DNA of 64,000 nt, taken from Reyranella sp. CPCC 100927. GTDB lineage: Bacteria > Pseudomonadota > Alphaproteobacteria > Reyranellales > Reyranellaceae. Position 1 is the first letter of the stretch. Each line of letters opens with the position of its first letter. Below, one piece after another: positions 34,018 through 43,003 of the stretch. The notes under the pieces were generated by a model that saw only the letters and a list, made by a program, of their open reading frames with translations, did not search any database and had not been told where the DNA came from. The translations under genes and the position numbers were made by a program. Location of the stretch: the NCBI RefSeq assembly GCF_007859315.1, contig NZ_VOHA01000004.1, positions 460,903 to 524,902 of the forward strand, given 5' to 3'.

Positions 34018-35681
34018 GGCCGGATCTCGATCGTATCTTCGAGCGTCACCAGCTCGAAGTCGGAGATCAGGATGTCCGCGCGCACAGACCAGCGGCCCGG
34101 CGTCGGCAGCACGAGACCGTCGACCACCCAAGTGCCGTCGTCGCGCTTTTGCGCCGGGCGTCGTATCGGCTCGATGCCGGCAGCCGGATTGGCCAGCGCC
34201 AGCGTCACCTCCTTGGCCTCCAATGGCGTGAAGTCGCCGGCGATCGTCACCACGGTAATCGTCACGGGGCCGGTGCGGCCTGGCAGCACCGTGATATCGG
34301 CCATCGCTGCTGGCGTATGGATGTGCACATAGGCCGGTGCCTGGGCGGCGCTCGCGAGTGCCCGTGGCGGCGGTGTGAAGCGCCACAGCGATACCACGCC
34401 GAGAATGCCCACCACGAGGACGGTCTCGACCAGAATCGCCCGGGCCAGGTGCCGAGCCGCGTTCGGTCTGTCGCGTCCGACCGGCGCTGTCCACCGCCAG
34501 CGGTTGGCGGCCGCCAACCCCAGGAGAGCGAGGAGAAGTCCGCCCTTGATCAGCAGGACGTCGCCGTAGTCCGTTGTCCACAAAGCGCTTGGCCGCTCGA
34601 GCTGGATGATGGCCAGCGTGATGCCGGAGGCGGCGAGCAGCACAAGGACGATCGGAATGATGCGCGAAAAACGCTGCAGTGTGGCGGCAGACTCCGGTGC
34701 ACGGGCCGAGAGTTGCGTGGCGAGCGGCACCAGGGCACCGATCCAGAAAGCGATGCTGACCGTGTGAAGGAACACCGCCGACCGGGTCAGCCACTGGGGA
34801 TGCGCCGCACCGGCGTGTCCGCTCGCCGCCAGGGCAACGCCGACGCCCGCCAGCGCCAGTAACGACAGGCCGCGGCTGTAGCGCTGCACGGCCTGGCGCA
34901 AGGTTACCAGAGCCAGCAGCAGCGTCACGGCCGCCACGATGACGGTCCGTCCGTAGCTGGTGCTGAGGCCGGCGGCCCAGGTTGCCGGCATCGCAACGCC
35001 GGAAAGGGTCCCGTCCAGCGCATCGATGCCCTGGAGACCGACCGAAAGTGGCGCTGCGATCAGGCCCAGTACGATGATGCGGGAGACGAAGCGCACACCG
35101 TATCGCGAGCCCGGCGACAGCCAGGCCCGGTAGAAGGCGCCGCCCACCCCGAAGAACAGGCTCGCCAGCAAGGCCAGCTTGACGACCCAGATGGTACCGC
35201 GCACCGGATCTTGGTACGGCGGCACGGTGATCGGTGCGGCAACGGTGCTGGGTGTTCGGACCGAAAACACGACAGCACCGGCGACGGGATGACCGTCCTC
35301 GGAAACCACACGCCAGCTCAGCACGTGGGTACCGGAGGCGAGATCGCCAGGTGCCTCGACGGCCACGGTTGGGCCATCCTGCGATAATCGGTCCAGAGTG
35401 AGCGTACTGCCGTCCGGCCGGGCGAGCTTGAGCACCAACGGCGCGACCGGTTCGTTGAAGGTCAGGCTGAAGCGCGTCGGTGGGTCGGCGACAACGGCAC
35501 CATCCGCCGGTTCGGCCCGCAGCAAGGCGGCATGCGCCAGCGCCTCGCCCGCCGAAGCGGCGAGGGCGAGCACGACAACGACCAGCGTTGCGAGGATGCG
35601 CCATCTCGCCTGGAAGCGCGGGCGTTCTCGCTCCCGCACGGAGGATGGCTGCATGGGCGGTAGGTGCTCGCTCTCGGTCAC
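34014..35681 (-). CDS. CopC-CopD-YtkA fusion, copper import/resistance protein
   Basis: A 555-residue protein. A signal region ends at residue 49, so the mature CopC domain starts with His50 (HAALLRAEPADGAVV); the second copper ligand is in SEDGHPVAG (His131). A CopD membrane domain with eight or so helices spans about 165-425, and a YtkA-like domain closes the protein (about 450-555, TPGRWSVRADILI). CopC takes copper in the periplasm and CopD moves it across the inner membrane. Starts with GTG one base after the YcnI stop, so translation is coupled. Confidence 0.92.
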   Translation of the reverse strand: MTESEHLPPMQPSSVRERERPRFQARWRILATLVVVVLALAASAGEALAHAALLRAEPADGAVVADPPTRFSLTFNEPVAPLVLKLARPDGSTLTLDRLSQDGPTVAVEAPGDLASGTHVLSWRVVSEDGHPVAGAVVFSVRTPSTVAAPITVPPYQDPVRGTIWVVKLALLASLFFGVGGAFYRAWLSPGSRYGVRFVSRIIVLGLIAAPLSVGLQGIDALDGTLSGVAMPATWAAGLSTSYGRTVIVAAVTLLLALVTLRQAVQRYSRGLSLLALAGVGVALAASGHAGAAHPQWLTRSAVFLHTVSIAFWIGALVPLATQLSARAPESAATLQRFSRIIPIVLVLLAASGITLAIIQLERPSALWTTDYGDVLLIKGGLLLALLGLAAANRWRWTAPVGRDRPNAARHLARAILVETVLVVGILGVVSLWRFTPPPRALASAAQAPAYVHIHTPAAMADITVLPGRTGPVTITVVTIAGDFTPLEAKEVTLALANPAAGIEPIRRPAQKRDDGTWVVDGLVLPTPGRWSVRADILISDFELVTLEDTIEIRP

Positions 35682-35682
35682 G

Positions 35683-36201
35683 TCACTTCTTGGGCAACAG
35701 TTTCAGGCCCGGCGCCGGGCTCTCATAGTCGCCCGCCTTCTTGCCCTCGGCCGGGATTTCGATCCACCGCGACGCCGCACCGCCAGCACACTCCTGGACG
35801 ACCGGAAAATAGATCACCGTGTTCGGCTTGAGATCGGCGCTCAGGTAGGCTTGCAGCACGAACTCGTCGTAGAACTCGTCCGGCAGCATGCCGCCGCTCC
35901 AGCTGACCTCCTTGGCGCCTTCGCTGACCGCACCGTGATAAAGGTCGTAGGCCTTCGCATACTTGCCCTTGGCGACCTTCAGTTCCCAGCCCGGCTTGGG
36001 CATCGGCTTCACGCCGATGACACCTTCCGGAATCTTGATGCGCACCGCGGTCGTTGCCGCGCCCTTGCAGCCGTGCGGCACGCGAAACACCGCCTTGTAG
36101 CCTGACGAGACCGGGGCATCCTGGGTCTCCAGTGTGACATGCGCCAGGGCGGGCGTGGCGCACGCCGCGATGACAGCGGCGACAATGGCCTGCTTCAACA
36201 T
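35683..36201 (-). CDS. YcnI-family (DUF1775) copper-binding protein
   Basis: A 172-residue periplasmic protein. The signal ends after ATPALA so that the mature protein begins with His21 (HVTLETQDAPVSSGYKAVFRVPHGC), the copper-binding terminus of YcnI. The core WSGGMLPDEFYDEFVLQAYLS is diagnostic. YcnI proteins bind Cu(II) and act with CopC/CopD-type proteins. It precedes the fusion gene by one base. Confidence 0.93.
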   Translation of the reverse strand: MLKQAIVAAVIAACATPALAHVTLETQDAPVSSGYKAVFRVPHGCKGAATTAVRIKIPEGVIGVKPMPKPGWELKVAKGKYAKAYDLYHGAVSEGAKEVSWSGGMLPDEFYDEFVLQAYLSADLKPNTVIYFPVVQECAGGAASRWIEIPAEGKKAGDYESPAPGLKLLPKK

Positions 36202-36328
36202 GACTGTTCTCCGTCGATTCGAATGATCTGTTCTCCGCCAGTGCGGAAAGCGTCAAAACGCACCGGGTGCGTTTCGTCATCGAGCCCGCCGAATGCAGGC
36301 GTGGAGTGCGCGGCGATCGCCGCGCCAG

Positions 36329-36748
36329 TCAAACCGGTGGGCCGCGCGGGTGGCCGGGGCGATCCGGCGGCAAGCCACGCACGTGGTGCGGGCTTGCCGT
36401 AAGCGGTGGCGCCGTTGCGGTTGCAACGCGCGGCGGCGCCAGCAGCGTGGGCAGATCGGGTGCGACGGCCGGTACGGCGGCAGCGAGGCAGCATGCGAAC
36501 TTGCCAGCCTTGGCGTTGACGTCGAACGGCAGGTGGAAGCCGACAGCCTTGCCGTCGCGGGCGTCCGCCGCGACCATGGCGTCGAGATCGATCAGCTTCA
36601 GGCCGTCGGGCGCGCAGATCACGACATAGCCGCTGCCGGGATCGGCGGCGAAGCGCTGCAGGGCGCGGGCGTGTGCCAGCGGGGAGAAGGCCTGGATCGT
36701 GAGCGCCAGCAGCGCCAGCCACAACGCCACGGCCCGGCGCCCGGTCAT
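36329..36748 (-). CDS. DUF2946 family protein, copy B
   Basis: A 139-residue protein starting RRAVALWLALLALTIQAFSPLAHA, with YVVICAPDGLKLIDLD, the Cys pair KFACCLAAA and a Pro/Arg-rich tail. It matches copy A over most of its length, including the unusual tail. The start is uncertain: ATG at 36748 is chosen by match with copy A, but an ATG at 36793 is in frame; neither has a clear ribosome site. It is the first gene of the leftward copper-type operon, 127 bases before ycnI. Confidence 0.78.
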   Translation of the reverse strand: MTGRRAVALWLALLALTIQAFSPLAHARALQRFAADPGSGYVVICAPDGLKLIDLDAMVAADARDGKAVGFHLPFDVNAKAGKFACCLAAAVPAVAPDLPTLLAPPRVATATAPPLTASPHHVRGLPPDRPGHPRGPPV

Positions 36749-36905
36749 GTGCGGGGCACTGGACTTCGAAGAGGCGGCGTGAGAACGATCCATTGGTCCG
36801 AAACGCGGGTTCGGTGGCATTTTTAGCGCCGGGAATGAACGAAGTCGAGGCGGGCGCCGGTAACTGCGACGAGATGCACCGCCAGCGACGTCGAGGAGGA
36901 ACCAC

Positions 36906-37333
36906 ATGCCCAGTTCCGTCAACCGCCAGTGGCTGCTCACCACGCGTCCGGCAGGCATGGTGGGGCCGGAGCATTTCACCCTGCGCGAACAGCCGGTACC
37001 GCAGCCAGGCCCAGGTGAGATTGTGGTGCGCTCCCGGCTGCTGTCACTCGATCCCGCGAACCGGGCCTGGATGTCGCCGGTGCCGACGTACAAATCGCCG
37101 GTGTCGCCTGGCGATGTGATGCACGGATTCGCGCTGGGCGAGGTGACGGCATCGAATGTGGCCGATATCGCGGTGGGCCACGTGGTCGACGGCATGCTGG
37201 GGTGGCAGGACTACGCCAGGGCAGACTGACGGCGGCCGAGGATATCGTCGACGGTCTTGAGAAGGCGCCGACGGCGCTCGCCGAACTGTTCGCCGGCCGC
37301 AATCGCGGCAAGCTGCTGGTGCGGGTGTCGTGA
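36906..37333 (+). pseudogene. Remnant of a zinc-independent MDR (NADP-dependent alkenal reductase-type) gene
   Basis: The first part (36906-37229) encodes an intact MDR N-terminus: NRQWLLTTRPAGMVGPEHFTLRE, LLSLDPANRAWM and DVMHGFALGEV. It stops at 37229. In another frame the sequence from about 37226 reads LTAAEDIVDGLEKAPTALAELFAG then GKLLVRVS and stops at 37333, which is the family's C-terminus. The family is about 335 residues, so roughly 195 residues, including the whole NADP-binding domain, are deleted. A good GAGGAGG site precedes the start, so the relic may still be translated. Confidence 0.85.
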
Positions 37334-37369
37334 TGGTGCTGGGTGGCGCTCTGTGCGCCCACCCGAGGC

Positions 37370-38887
37370 TCACCGTGCGTACAAGTCCTTGTGCAGGTCG
37401 CGCAGCACGTTCTTCTGCACCTTGCCCATCGTGTTACGCGGCAGATCATCCACGAAGATCACGCGCTTGGGCTGCTTGAACTTGGCCAGCCGACCTTCGA
37501 GTGCCGACAGGATCGTTCGTTCGTCCACCGTCGCGCCGGGTTTGCGCACGACGACGGCCGTGACGCCCTCGCCGAAATCGGGGTGAGGCACGCCGACGAC
37601 GGCACTCTCGACGACACCGTCGACGGCATCGATCTCGCCCTCGATCTCTTTGGGATAGACGTTGAAGCCGCCGGTGATGATCAGATCCTTGCCGCGGCCC
37701 ACGATGTGCACGTAGCCGCGCTCGTCGATGCGGCCAAGGTCGCCGGTGATGAAGAAGCCATCGGCCCGGAACTCGGCCGCCGTCTTCTCCGGCATACGCC
37801 AATAGCCCTTGAAGACGTTGGGCCCCTTGACCTCGATGACGCCGATCTCGCCTTGCGGCAGCACATGGCCGCTCTCCGGATCGGCGATGCGCAGGGCGAC
37901 GCCGGGCAGGGGGAAGCCCACGGTGCCCGCTACCCGATCCCCGTCATAGGGGTTCGAGGTGTTCATGTTGGTCTCGGTCATGCCGTAGCGCTCGAGAATG
38001 GCGTGGCCGGTGCGGGCCCGCCAATCGCGATGCGTCTCGGCCAGCAGCGGCGCCGAGCCGGAGACGAAGAGCCGCATGTGCTTCGTCGCGTCGGGCGTGA
38101 GGCCCGGATGCTGCAGCAGGCGCGTATAGAAGGTTGGCACACCCATCATCGCCGTGGCGCGCGGCAGCAGCTTCATCACCGTGTCGGCATCGAACTTCGA
38201 CACGAACAGCATCGAGCCGCCGGCCATCAGCAGCGTGTTGGTGGCCGTGAACAGGCCATGGGTATGATAGATCGGCAGCGCATGCAGCAGCACGTCGCTG
38301 GCGGTGAAACGCCAATAGTCGACCAGGGTGCGTGCGTTCGAGGCGAGATTGTCGTGCGTCAGCATCGCGCCCTTGGAGCGCCCTGTCGTGCCCGACGTGT
38401 AGAGGATCGCGGCCAGGTCATCGGCGGCGCGGCCGGCGTCGTCGAACGACGGCGAGTGGGTCGCGGCCTTGTTGGCAAGGCTGCCGTTGCCGGCGGGATC
38501 GAGCGTCTCGACCGCCTTGACGCCAGCCTTGCCGGCAATCGCCGCGATGCCCTCGCGCTTGGCGGGGTCGCAGACCACGACGGTCGGCTCGGCATCGCCG
38601 ATGAAGTAGTCCAGTTCGGCGATGGTATAGGCGGTATTGAGCGGCAGGAAGACGGCGCCGGCTCGCACGCAGGCCAGGTACAGCAGGATCGCCGACACGC
38701 TCTTTTCCACCTGCACCGCGACCCGATCACCCGGGGCGACACCCAGCGCCACCAGCGCATTGGCATAACGGCCGGTGCCCTCGACCAGGTCGGCATAAGT
38801 GAGCGTCCGGCCCTGCGGCGTCTCGATGAACACCTTGTCGGGGGCAGGAATGCGCGAGCGGATGAGCGAGAACAGATGGTTGGTCAT
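37370..38887 (-). CDS. matB: Malonyl-CoA synthetase (MatB-like acyl-CoA synthetase)
   Basis: A 505-residue AMP-forming ligase. ATP motif YTSGTTGRSKGAMLTH, adenylate motif RYGMTETNMNTSNPYDGDRVAG (the TNMN signature of MatB), hinge GRGKDLIITGGFNVYPKEIE and the catalytic Lys near NTMGKVQKN. It should join malonate or methylmalonate to CoA. No malonyl-CoA decarboxylase is adjacent. It stands leftward, after the GST gene and a terminator hairpin. Confidence 0.87.
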   Translation of the reverse strand: MTNHLFSLIRSRIPAPDKVFIETPQGRTLTYADLVEGTGRYANALVALGVAPGDRVAVQVEKSVSAILLYLACVRAGAVFLPLNTAYTIAELDYFIGDAEPTVVVCDPAKREGIAAIAGKAGVKAVETLDPAGNGSLANKAATHSPSFDDAGRAADDLAAILYTSGTTGRSKGAMLTHDNLASNARTLVDYWRFTASDVLLHALPIYHTHGLFTATNTLLMAGGSMLFVSKFDADTVMKLLPRATAMMGVPTFYTRLLQHPGLTPDATKHMRLFVSGSAPLLAETHRDWRARTGHAILERYGMTETNMNTSNPYDGDRVAGTVGFPLPGVALRIADPESGHVLPQGEIGVIEVKGPNVFKGYWRMPEKTAAEFRADGFFITGDLGRIDERGYVHIVGRGKDLIITGGFNVYPKEIEGEIDAVDGVVESAVVGVPHPDFGEGVTAVVVRKPGATVDERTILSALEGRLAKFKQPKRVIFVDDLPRNTMGKVQKNVLRDLHKDLYAR

Positions 38888-38959
38888 GCTGCTCTCTTAG
38901 CCCGTCCTGGAAGGTGAGGCAAAGAGGGTTCTGAGCACTTCCAACGCACTGGGGAGGCG

Positions 38960-38984
38960 GCCCTGGGAGGGCACCTCCCAGGGC
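38960..38984 (-). terminator. Hairpin terminator after the GST gene
   Basis: A perfect 11-bp stem GCCCTGGGAGG / CCTCCCAGGGC with loop GCA lies ten bases beyond the stop of the leftward GST gene. It should end the operon that includes the TPP decarboxylase genes. Confidence 0.6.
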
Positions 38985-38994
38985 GTCGGACTTC

Positions 38995-39627
38995 TCAAGC
39001 AGCCTGGGCGGCGGCGAACTCGGCGTCCTTGGTGTAGACGCGTTGCAAGGCCGGGCGTTCGCGCAGCCGTGCGGCATAGGCCAGGATCTCTGGCCGTTCC
39101 GGCACCACCTTGACCGCCATGCCCCAGACCAGGCCGGAGCCGATCACGACGTCGGCCGCCGTGAACTGTTCGCCGAGCAGGTAGGGGCCCTCGGTGATGG
39201 CCGTGATCACGACGTCAAGCGTGGTGTCGAAGGTGCCGTACCCCAGTGCGCCTGGTACGACGTCGGGTCGTTTGAACATGCGATCGATGATGGCCGGCTC
39301 CAGGCAACTGGGGCCAAAGAACAGCCACTTCAAATAGGGGCCCCGCCGCGGATCGCCGACGGAGACATTGAGTCCGGCCTGGGGATAGGCGTCGGCGAGG
39401 TGGCAGCAGATTGCCGCCGCCTCGGTGATGATGACGCCCTTGTGCGCGATTGCCGGCACCTTGCCCATGGGGTTCACGGCAAGATAGGCCGGCTGCTTGT
39501 GCTCTTCCTTTTTCAGGTTCAGCAGATGCAGGTGATAGGGCTGGCCCAGTTCTTCCAGCATCCACTGCGCGATGATCGAGCGCGATTGCGGGGCGTGGTA
39601 GAAAACGATGTCGGCTTCGTTTGCCAT
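38995..39627 (-). CDS. Glutathione S-transferase family protein
   Basis: A 210-residue GST. The thioredoxin-like half has VFYHAPQSRSIIAQWMLEELGQPY, the cis-Pro in GKVPAIAHKG and TEAAAICCHLADAYP; the helical half has LLGEQFTAADVVIGSG. ATG at 39627 after GGAGGAG. It lies 62 bases after the TPP-enzyme subunit gene in the same direction and may be the last gene of that operon. Confidence 0.88.
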   Translation of the reverse strand: MANEADIVFYHAPQSRSIIAQWMLEELGQPYHLHLLNLKKEEHKQPAYLAVNPMGKVPAIAHKGVIITEAAAICCHLADAYPQAGLNVSVGDPRRGPYLKWLFFGPSCLEPAIIDRMFKRPDVVPGALGYGTFDTTLDVVITAITEGPYLLGEQFTAADVVIGSGLVWGMAVKVVPERPEILAYAARLRERPALQRVYTKDAEFAAAQAA

Positions 39628-39689
39628 CGGTGTGCTCCTCCGCCGCAGGAAGCGGCGGTATAGCACGGGCCGATGTCAGCGGTCGCGCC

Positions 39690-40256
39690 TTACGCGGCGG
39701 CGCGGCGCACGAACCGGTTGGCGATCTCTACACCGTCGCGCAGAGGGATCGTATGGGGCTGATCGCCCGGCGCGATCTTGAGCACAGCCACAACCGTGCC
39801 ATTGCGCGCCGCGATACGCGCGCGCAACGCCGCGACCTCGTCATTGGATCGCAGCGTGACGACATCACGCAGGCCGCAGGCCGCCGCCACGCCCGCAAGG
39901 TCGACGCCGAACGCTGTCGCGGTCGGCTGCATGCCGGTTTCCGCATATTGCCCGTTGTCGAGCACCACGATCGACAGGTTGGCCGGCCGATGCTGCGCGA
40001 TCGTGGCGAAGGCACCGATGCCCATCAGCATCTCGCCGTCGCCGGTGATGACGAGCACCGGCTTGTCGGGTTGCGCCAGCGCCAGGCCGAGGCCGATCAT
40101 GGCGGCCGAACCCATGGCCCCCCAGTTGTAGAAATTCAGGTCATGGTCGCCGACGGCGAACGCGTCATACACGGGTGAACCCAGCCCGGTGACAAGCCGC
40201 AGATCGCCGCGCTCGGCCAGCAGGTCGGCGACGGCGCGCCGGCGTTCGATGGTCAT
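39690..40256 (-). CDS. TPP-dependent decarboxylase, C-terminal (beta) subunit, sulfopyruvate decarboxylase-like
   Basis: A 188-residue TPP-binding subunit. The Mg-TPP motif starts at ITGDGEMLMGIGAF and ends at IVVLDNGQYAETG. Together with the gene upstream it matches the split ComD/ComE (sulfopyruvate decarboxylase) and phosphonopyruvate decarboxylase group. Such enzymes remove CO2 from a 2-oxo acid with an acidic substituent. Three bases separate it from the alpha-subunit gene. Confidence 0.85.
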   Translation of the reverse strand: MTIERRRAVADLLAERGDLRLVTGLGSPVYDAFAVGDHDLNFYNWGAMGSAAMIGLGLALAQPDKPVLVITGDGEMLMGIGAFATIAQHRPANLSIVVLDNGQYAETGMQPTATAFGVDLAGVAAACGLRDVVTLRSNDEVAALRARIAARNGTVVAVLKIAPGDQPHTIPLRDGVEIANRFVRRAAA

Positions 40257-40259
40257 GAT

Positions 40260-40817
40260 CTACTTGCTCCAGTCCTTGCGGCCGATCAGACGCTGCGCCA
40301 GCAGCACCGCGACGGCCCGTCGTGAAAAGAAAGCGTGGTCGATCGCGCCGCTGACCGTGTCGGCAACAGAACCGGCGTCTTCAGCGCGGTAGACGTCGAA
40401 GTCCATCAATGCGAGCGCGGCGCCGGTCCGTTTGCCCATGGGGATCTGCCAGGGATTGAACTCGGCGAACTCGCCGCGCATGGTCACCAGGGTGACGAAG
40501 GGCACGTGGCAGTTCTCGAGCAGGCTGAAGAGATTGATGCAATTGCCGACGCCGCTCGACTGCATCAGCATGACGCTGCGCCGGCCGCCAAGCCACAGGC
40601 CTGTCGCCAGCGCGACGCCTTCTTCTTCGGTGGTGAGGACGGTCGTGGTGATGGCCGGGTCGGCTTCGCAGAGCTTGATCAGTCCCTTGTGGCCGGCGTC
40701 AGGCACGAACGGTACGTGCGTGATGCCAGCTGCCGTGAAGCAGGCATGGATGTCGCGCTGCCACGGACGGATCGACTGTCCGGCATCGCCAGGCGCCAGG
40801 GCGGTGTGTTGGTTCAT
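40260..40817 (-). CDS. TPP-dependent decarboxylase, N-terminal (alpha) subunit, sulfopyruvate decarboxylase-like
   Basis: A 185-residue PYR-domain subunit. The catalytic Glu that activates TPP is expected in TTEEEGVALATGLWLGG, followed by the oligomer contact MQSSGVGNCINLF. ATG at 40817 after GGAGAG. A longer open frame upstream is a shadow of the Bug gene. It is separated by 11 bases from the solute-binding gene and by three from the beta subunit. Confidence 0.84.
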   Translation of the reverse strand: MNQHTALAPGDAGQSIRPWQRDIHACFTAAGITHVPFVPDAGHKGLIKLCEADPAITTTVLTTEEEGVALATGLWLGGRRSVMLMQSSGVGNCINLFSLLENCHVPFVTLVTMRGEFAEFNPWQIPMGKRTGAALALMDFDVYRAEDAGSVADTVSGAIDHAFFSRRAVAVLLAQRLIGRKDWSK

Positions 40818-40828
40818 GCAAAGCTCTC

Positions 40829-41806
40829 CTAATCGCTCTTGATGCCGAGTTCGCTCACCGTGGCGGTCCAGAACCGTGTCTCCCGCGCTACGAACGCGGT
40901 GATGGCATCCACGGAGATGTCGGGTATCTCGGCGCCCTGCTGTTGCCAGACCTGCCGTACCGCTGGCGCGTCCAGTGCCTGGCGAACGGCAGCACGCATA
41001 TGCTCGATCATCGCGGGGTCGGTCGATGCGCGCGCCCACAGCGCATACCAGGTGGCGACATCCAGGGGCGGGCCGCCGGCTTCCGCCAGGGTCGGGACGT
41101 CTGTCAGCAATGCTGATCGCCGGCTGGTAGTGACCGCGATGGCTCGCAGGCGGCCGCCGGCAATCTGCGGTGCCGACGTGCCCAGTCCGTCGAACATCAT
41201 GTCGCAGAAGCCGCCCATCAGGTCCTTCAGGGCGGGCGCGGTGCCGCGATAGGGAACGTGCAGCAGGTCGGTGCCCGTGCTGCGCTTGAACATCTCGGCG
41301 ATGATGTGCTGCGAGGTGCCGTTGCCCGACGAGCAATAGCTGAGCTTTCCCGGGTCGGCTTTCGCCGCTTCGATAATCTGGCGGACGCTGGTGAATCGCG
41401 ATGCTGTCGGCACGACGAGGATGTTGGGCACCATCGCGGTGATCGTGATGGGCACGAAGTCCTTGTCGATGCGATAGCCGCGGGTCGGGTAGAGCGCCTC
41501 CGACATCGGCTGATGTACGCCGCCCGCCAGGATCGTTGCGCCGTCGGCGGGAGATTGCGCGGCGTTGAGGACACCGATAGTGCCGCCAGCGCCAGACCGG
41601 TTGTCGATCACGACCCGATGCGGCAGCTGTTCGTTCAGGGCGGCGGCGATGGGGCGGGCGAAGGCGTCGACGCCGCCGCCGGGGCCATAGGGGACGACGA
41701 TGCGCACCAGTCGTGCCGGCCACACCTCGGCGTCAGCCGGCGGCGCGCTGGCAAGCACCCCGCCGCATACGAGAGCGGACACGGCGATCAATGCCAGGCG
41801 CCTCAT
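40829..41806 (-). CDS. Bug/TctC-family tripartite tricarboxylate transporter binding protein, orphan
   Basis: A 325-residue periplasmic protein with a signal ending near residue 26 (APPADA). PARLVRIVVPYGPGGGVDAFARPIAAAL, NRSGAGGTIG and the later GTAPALKDLMGG are the Bug pattern. These proteins bind carboxylic acids through two water-bridged loops. No TctA or TctB gene is adjacent. The start overlaps the stop of the CoA-transferase gene (ATGA). Confidence 0.9.
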   Translation of the reverse strand: MRRLALIAVSALVCGGVLASAPPADAEVWPARLVRIVVPYGPGGGVDAFARPIAAALNEQLPHRVVIDNRSGAGGTIGVLNAAQSPADGATILAGGVHQPMSEALYPTRGYRIDKDFVPITITAMVPNILVVPTASRFTSVRQIIEAAKADPGKLSYCSSGNGTSQHIIAEMFKRSTGTDLLHVPYRGTAPALKDLMGGFCDMMFDGLGTSAPQIAGGRLRAIAVTTSRRSALLTDVPTLAEAGGPPLDVATWYALWARASTDPAMIEHMRAAVRQALDAPAVRQVWQQQGAEIPDISVDAITAFVARETRFWTATVSELGIKSD

Positions 41807-42981
41807 GATCGGGCACCACTGGCGATGGACCAGTCGCGCAAGATCTCGTCGCGGTGCTGGTCGAGCAACGGCGGCGGCCGTGGTGCGGCCGGCGGTTGGT
41901 CATCGAAGCGAAACGGTGTGGCGATGGCACGGATATCGCCGGCGGTAGGATGCTCGCCGTGGAGGACCATGCCGCGTGTCGTCAACTGCGGCGCGGTACA
42001 GACCTCCGCCACCGTGCGGATGGCGCCGCAGGGCACGCCGGCTGCGCCCAGGATCGACACCCAGTCATCGCGCGTACGACGGCGCAGGACCGGTGCCAGC
42101 GCTGCGACCAGCTCCGTGCGATGGCGGACCCGCGACGCCGGTGCGGCGAAGCGCGGATCCGCCGCCAGGCCGGGGCAGCCGATGGCGTCGCAGAACAGGG
42201 CCCAGAACTTGTCGTTCGCCACGCCGACATTGAGCCAGCCGTCAGCCGCCTGAAAGGTCTCGTACGGGCTGATCGTGGGATGCGCATTGCCGCGCCGCGT
42301 CGGGCTGTCGCCGGTCGCGAAGTAGATGCCGGCATTGAATGTCAGCAGCGAAGCCACGGCGTCAGCCATCGCGATCTCGACATGCCGGCCGACGCCATCC
42401 GACCGACGCCCCACCAGCGCCGCGGTGATGGCTTGCGCGGCATAGAGGCCGGTTACCAGGTCGGCGATCGATGTGCCCACTTTCGTCGGCGGACCGTCGG
42501 GATGACCAGTGATCTCCATCAGGCCGGCTTCGCCCTGAACGATCAGGTCATAGCCCGGCCGCTGCGCATCGGGACCGTTGCGGCCGAAGCCGGAGATCGA
42601 ACAGTAGATCAGTCCGCCGTTGTGCTGATGCAGGGCGTCGAAGCCCAGGCCCAGGCGCTCCGCCGTCCCCGGCCTGAAGTTCTCGACGAACACGTCGGCG
42701 ACTTTCACCAGCCGGCAAATCAGATCGCGTCCTGCCGACGTCCTGAGGTCGGCTGCGATACTGCGCTTGTTGCGGTTGACCGACAGGAAGTAGGCGCTCT
42801 CGCCACCCTGGAACGGCGGTCCATAGCTGCGGCTCTCATCGCCGTGCGTCGGCTCTTCGATCTTCACGACGTCGGCGCCGAGATCGCCCAGCACCATCGT
42901 GCAGAACGGGCCCGATACGACCCGGCTGACGTCGAGCACCTTGATCCCGGCGAGCGGGGCTGGATTCCGATCGGCATTCAT
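41803..42981 (-). CDS. CaiB/BaiF family CoA-transferase (class III)
   Basis: A 392-residue class III CoA-transferase. GIKVLDVSRVVSGPFCTMVLGDLGADVVKIE at the start and the catalytic Asp in KVGTSIADLVTGLYA. Enzymes of this class move CoA between carboxylic acids (formate/oxalate, carnitine, succinate/itaconate and others). It overlaps the Bug gene and follows the HAD gene by 22 bases, so the imported acid may be its acceptor. Confidence 0.92.
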   Translation of the reverse strand: MNADRNPAPLAGIKVLDVSRVVSGPFCTMVLGDLGADVVKIEEPTHGDESRSYGPPFQGGESAYFLSVNRNKRSIAADLRTSAGRDLICRLVKVADVFVENFRPGTAERLGLGFDALHQHNGGLIYCSISGFGRNGPDAQRPGYDLIVQGEAGLMEITGHPDGPPTKVGTSIADLVTGLYAAQAITAALVGRRSDGVGRHVEIAMADAVASLLTFNAGIYFATGDSPTRRGNAHPTISPYETFQAADGWLNVGVANDKFWALFCDAIGCPGLAADPRFAAPASRVRHRTELVAALAPVLRRRTRDDWVSILGAAGVPCGAIRTVAEVCTAPQLTTRGMVLHGEHPTAGDIRAIATPFRFDDQPPAAPRPPPLLDQHRDEILRDWSIASGARS

Positions 42982-43003
42982 CTGTGATGTTCCGCATAGG
43001 GCG

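Noticed and set aside
33562..35604. A 680-codon minus-strand open frame
   Set aside because: Only its last 151 codons (DUF2946) are real; the rest is an out-of-frame reading of the CopC-CopD fusion.
40818..41723. N-terminal extension of the TPP alpha subunit
   Set aside because: It is a shadow of the Bug gene; the real start at 40817 has a ribosome site and the family start.
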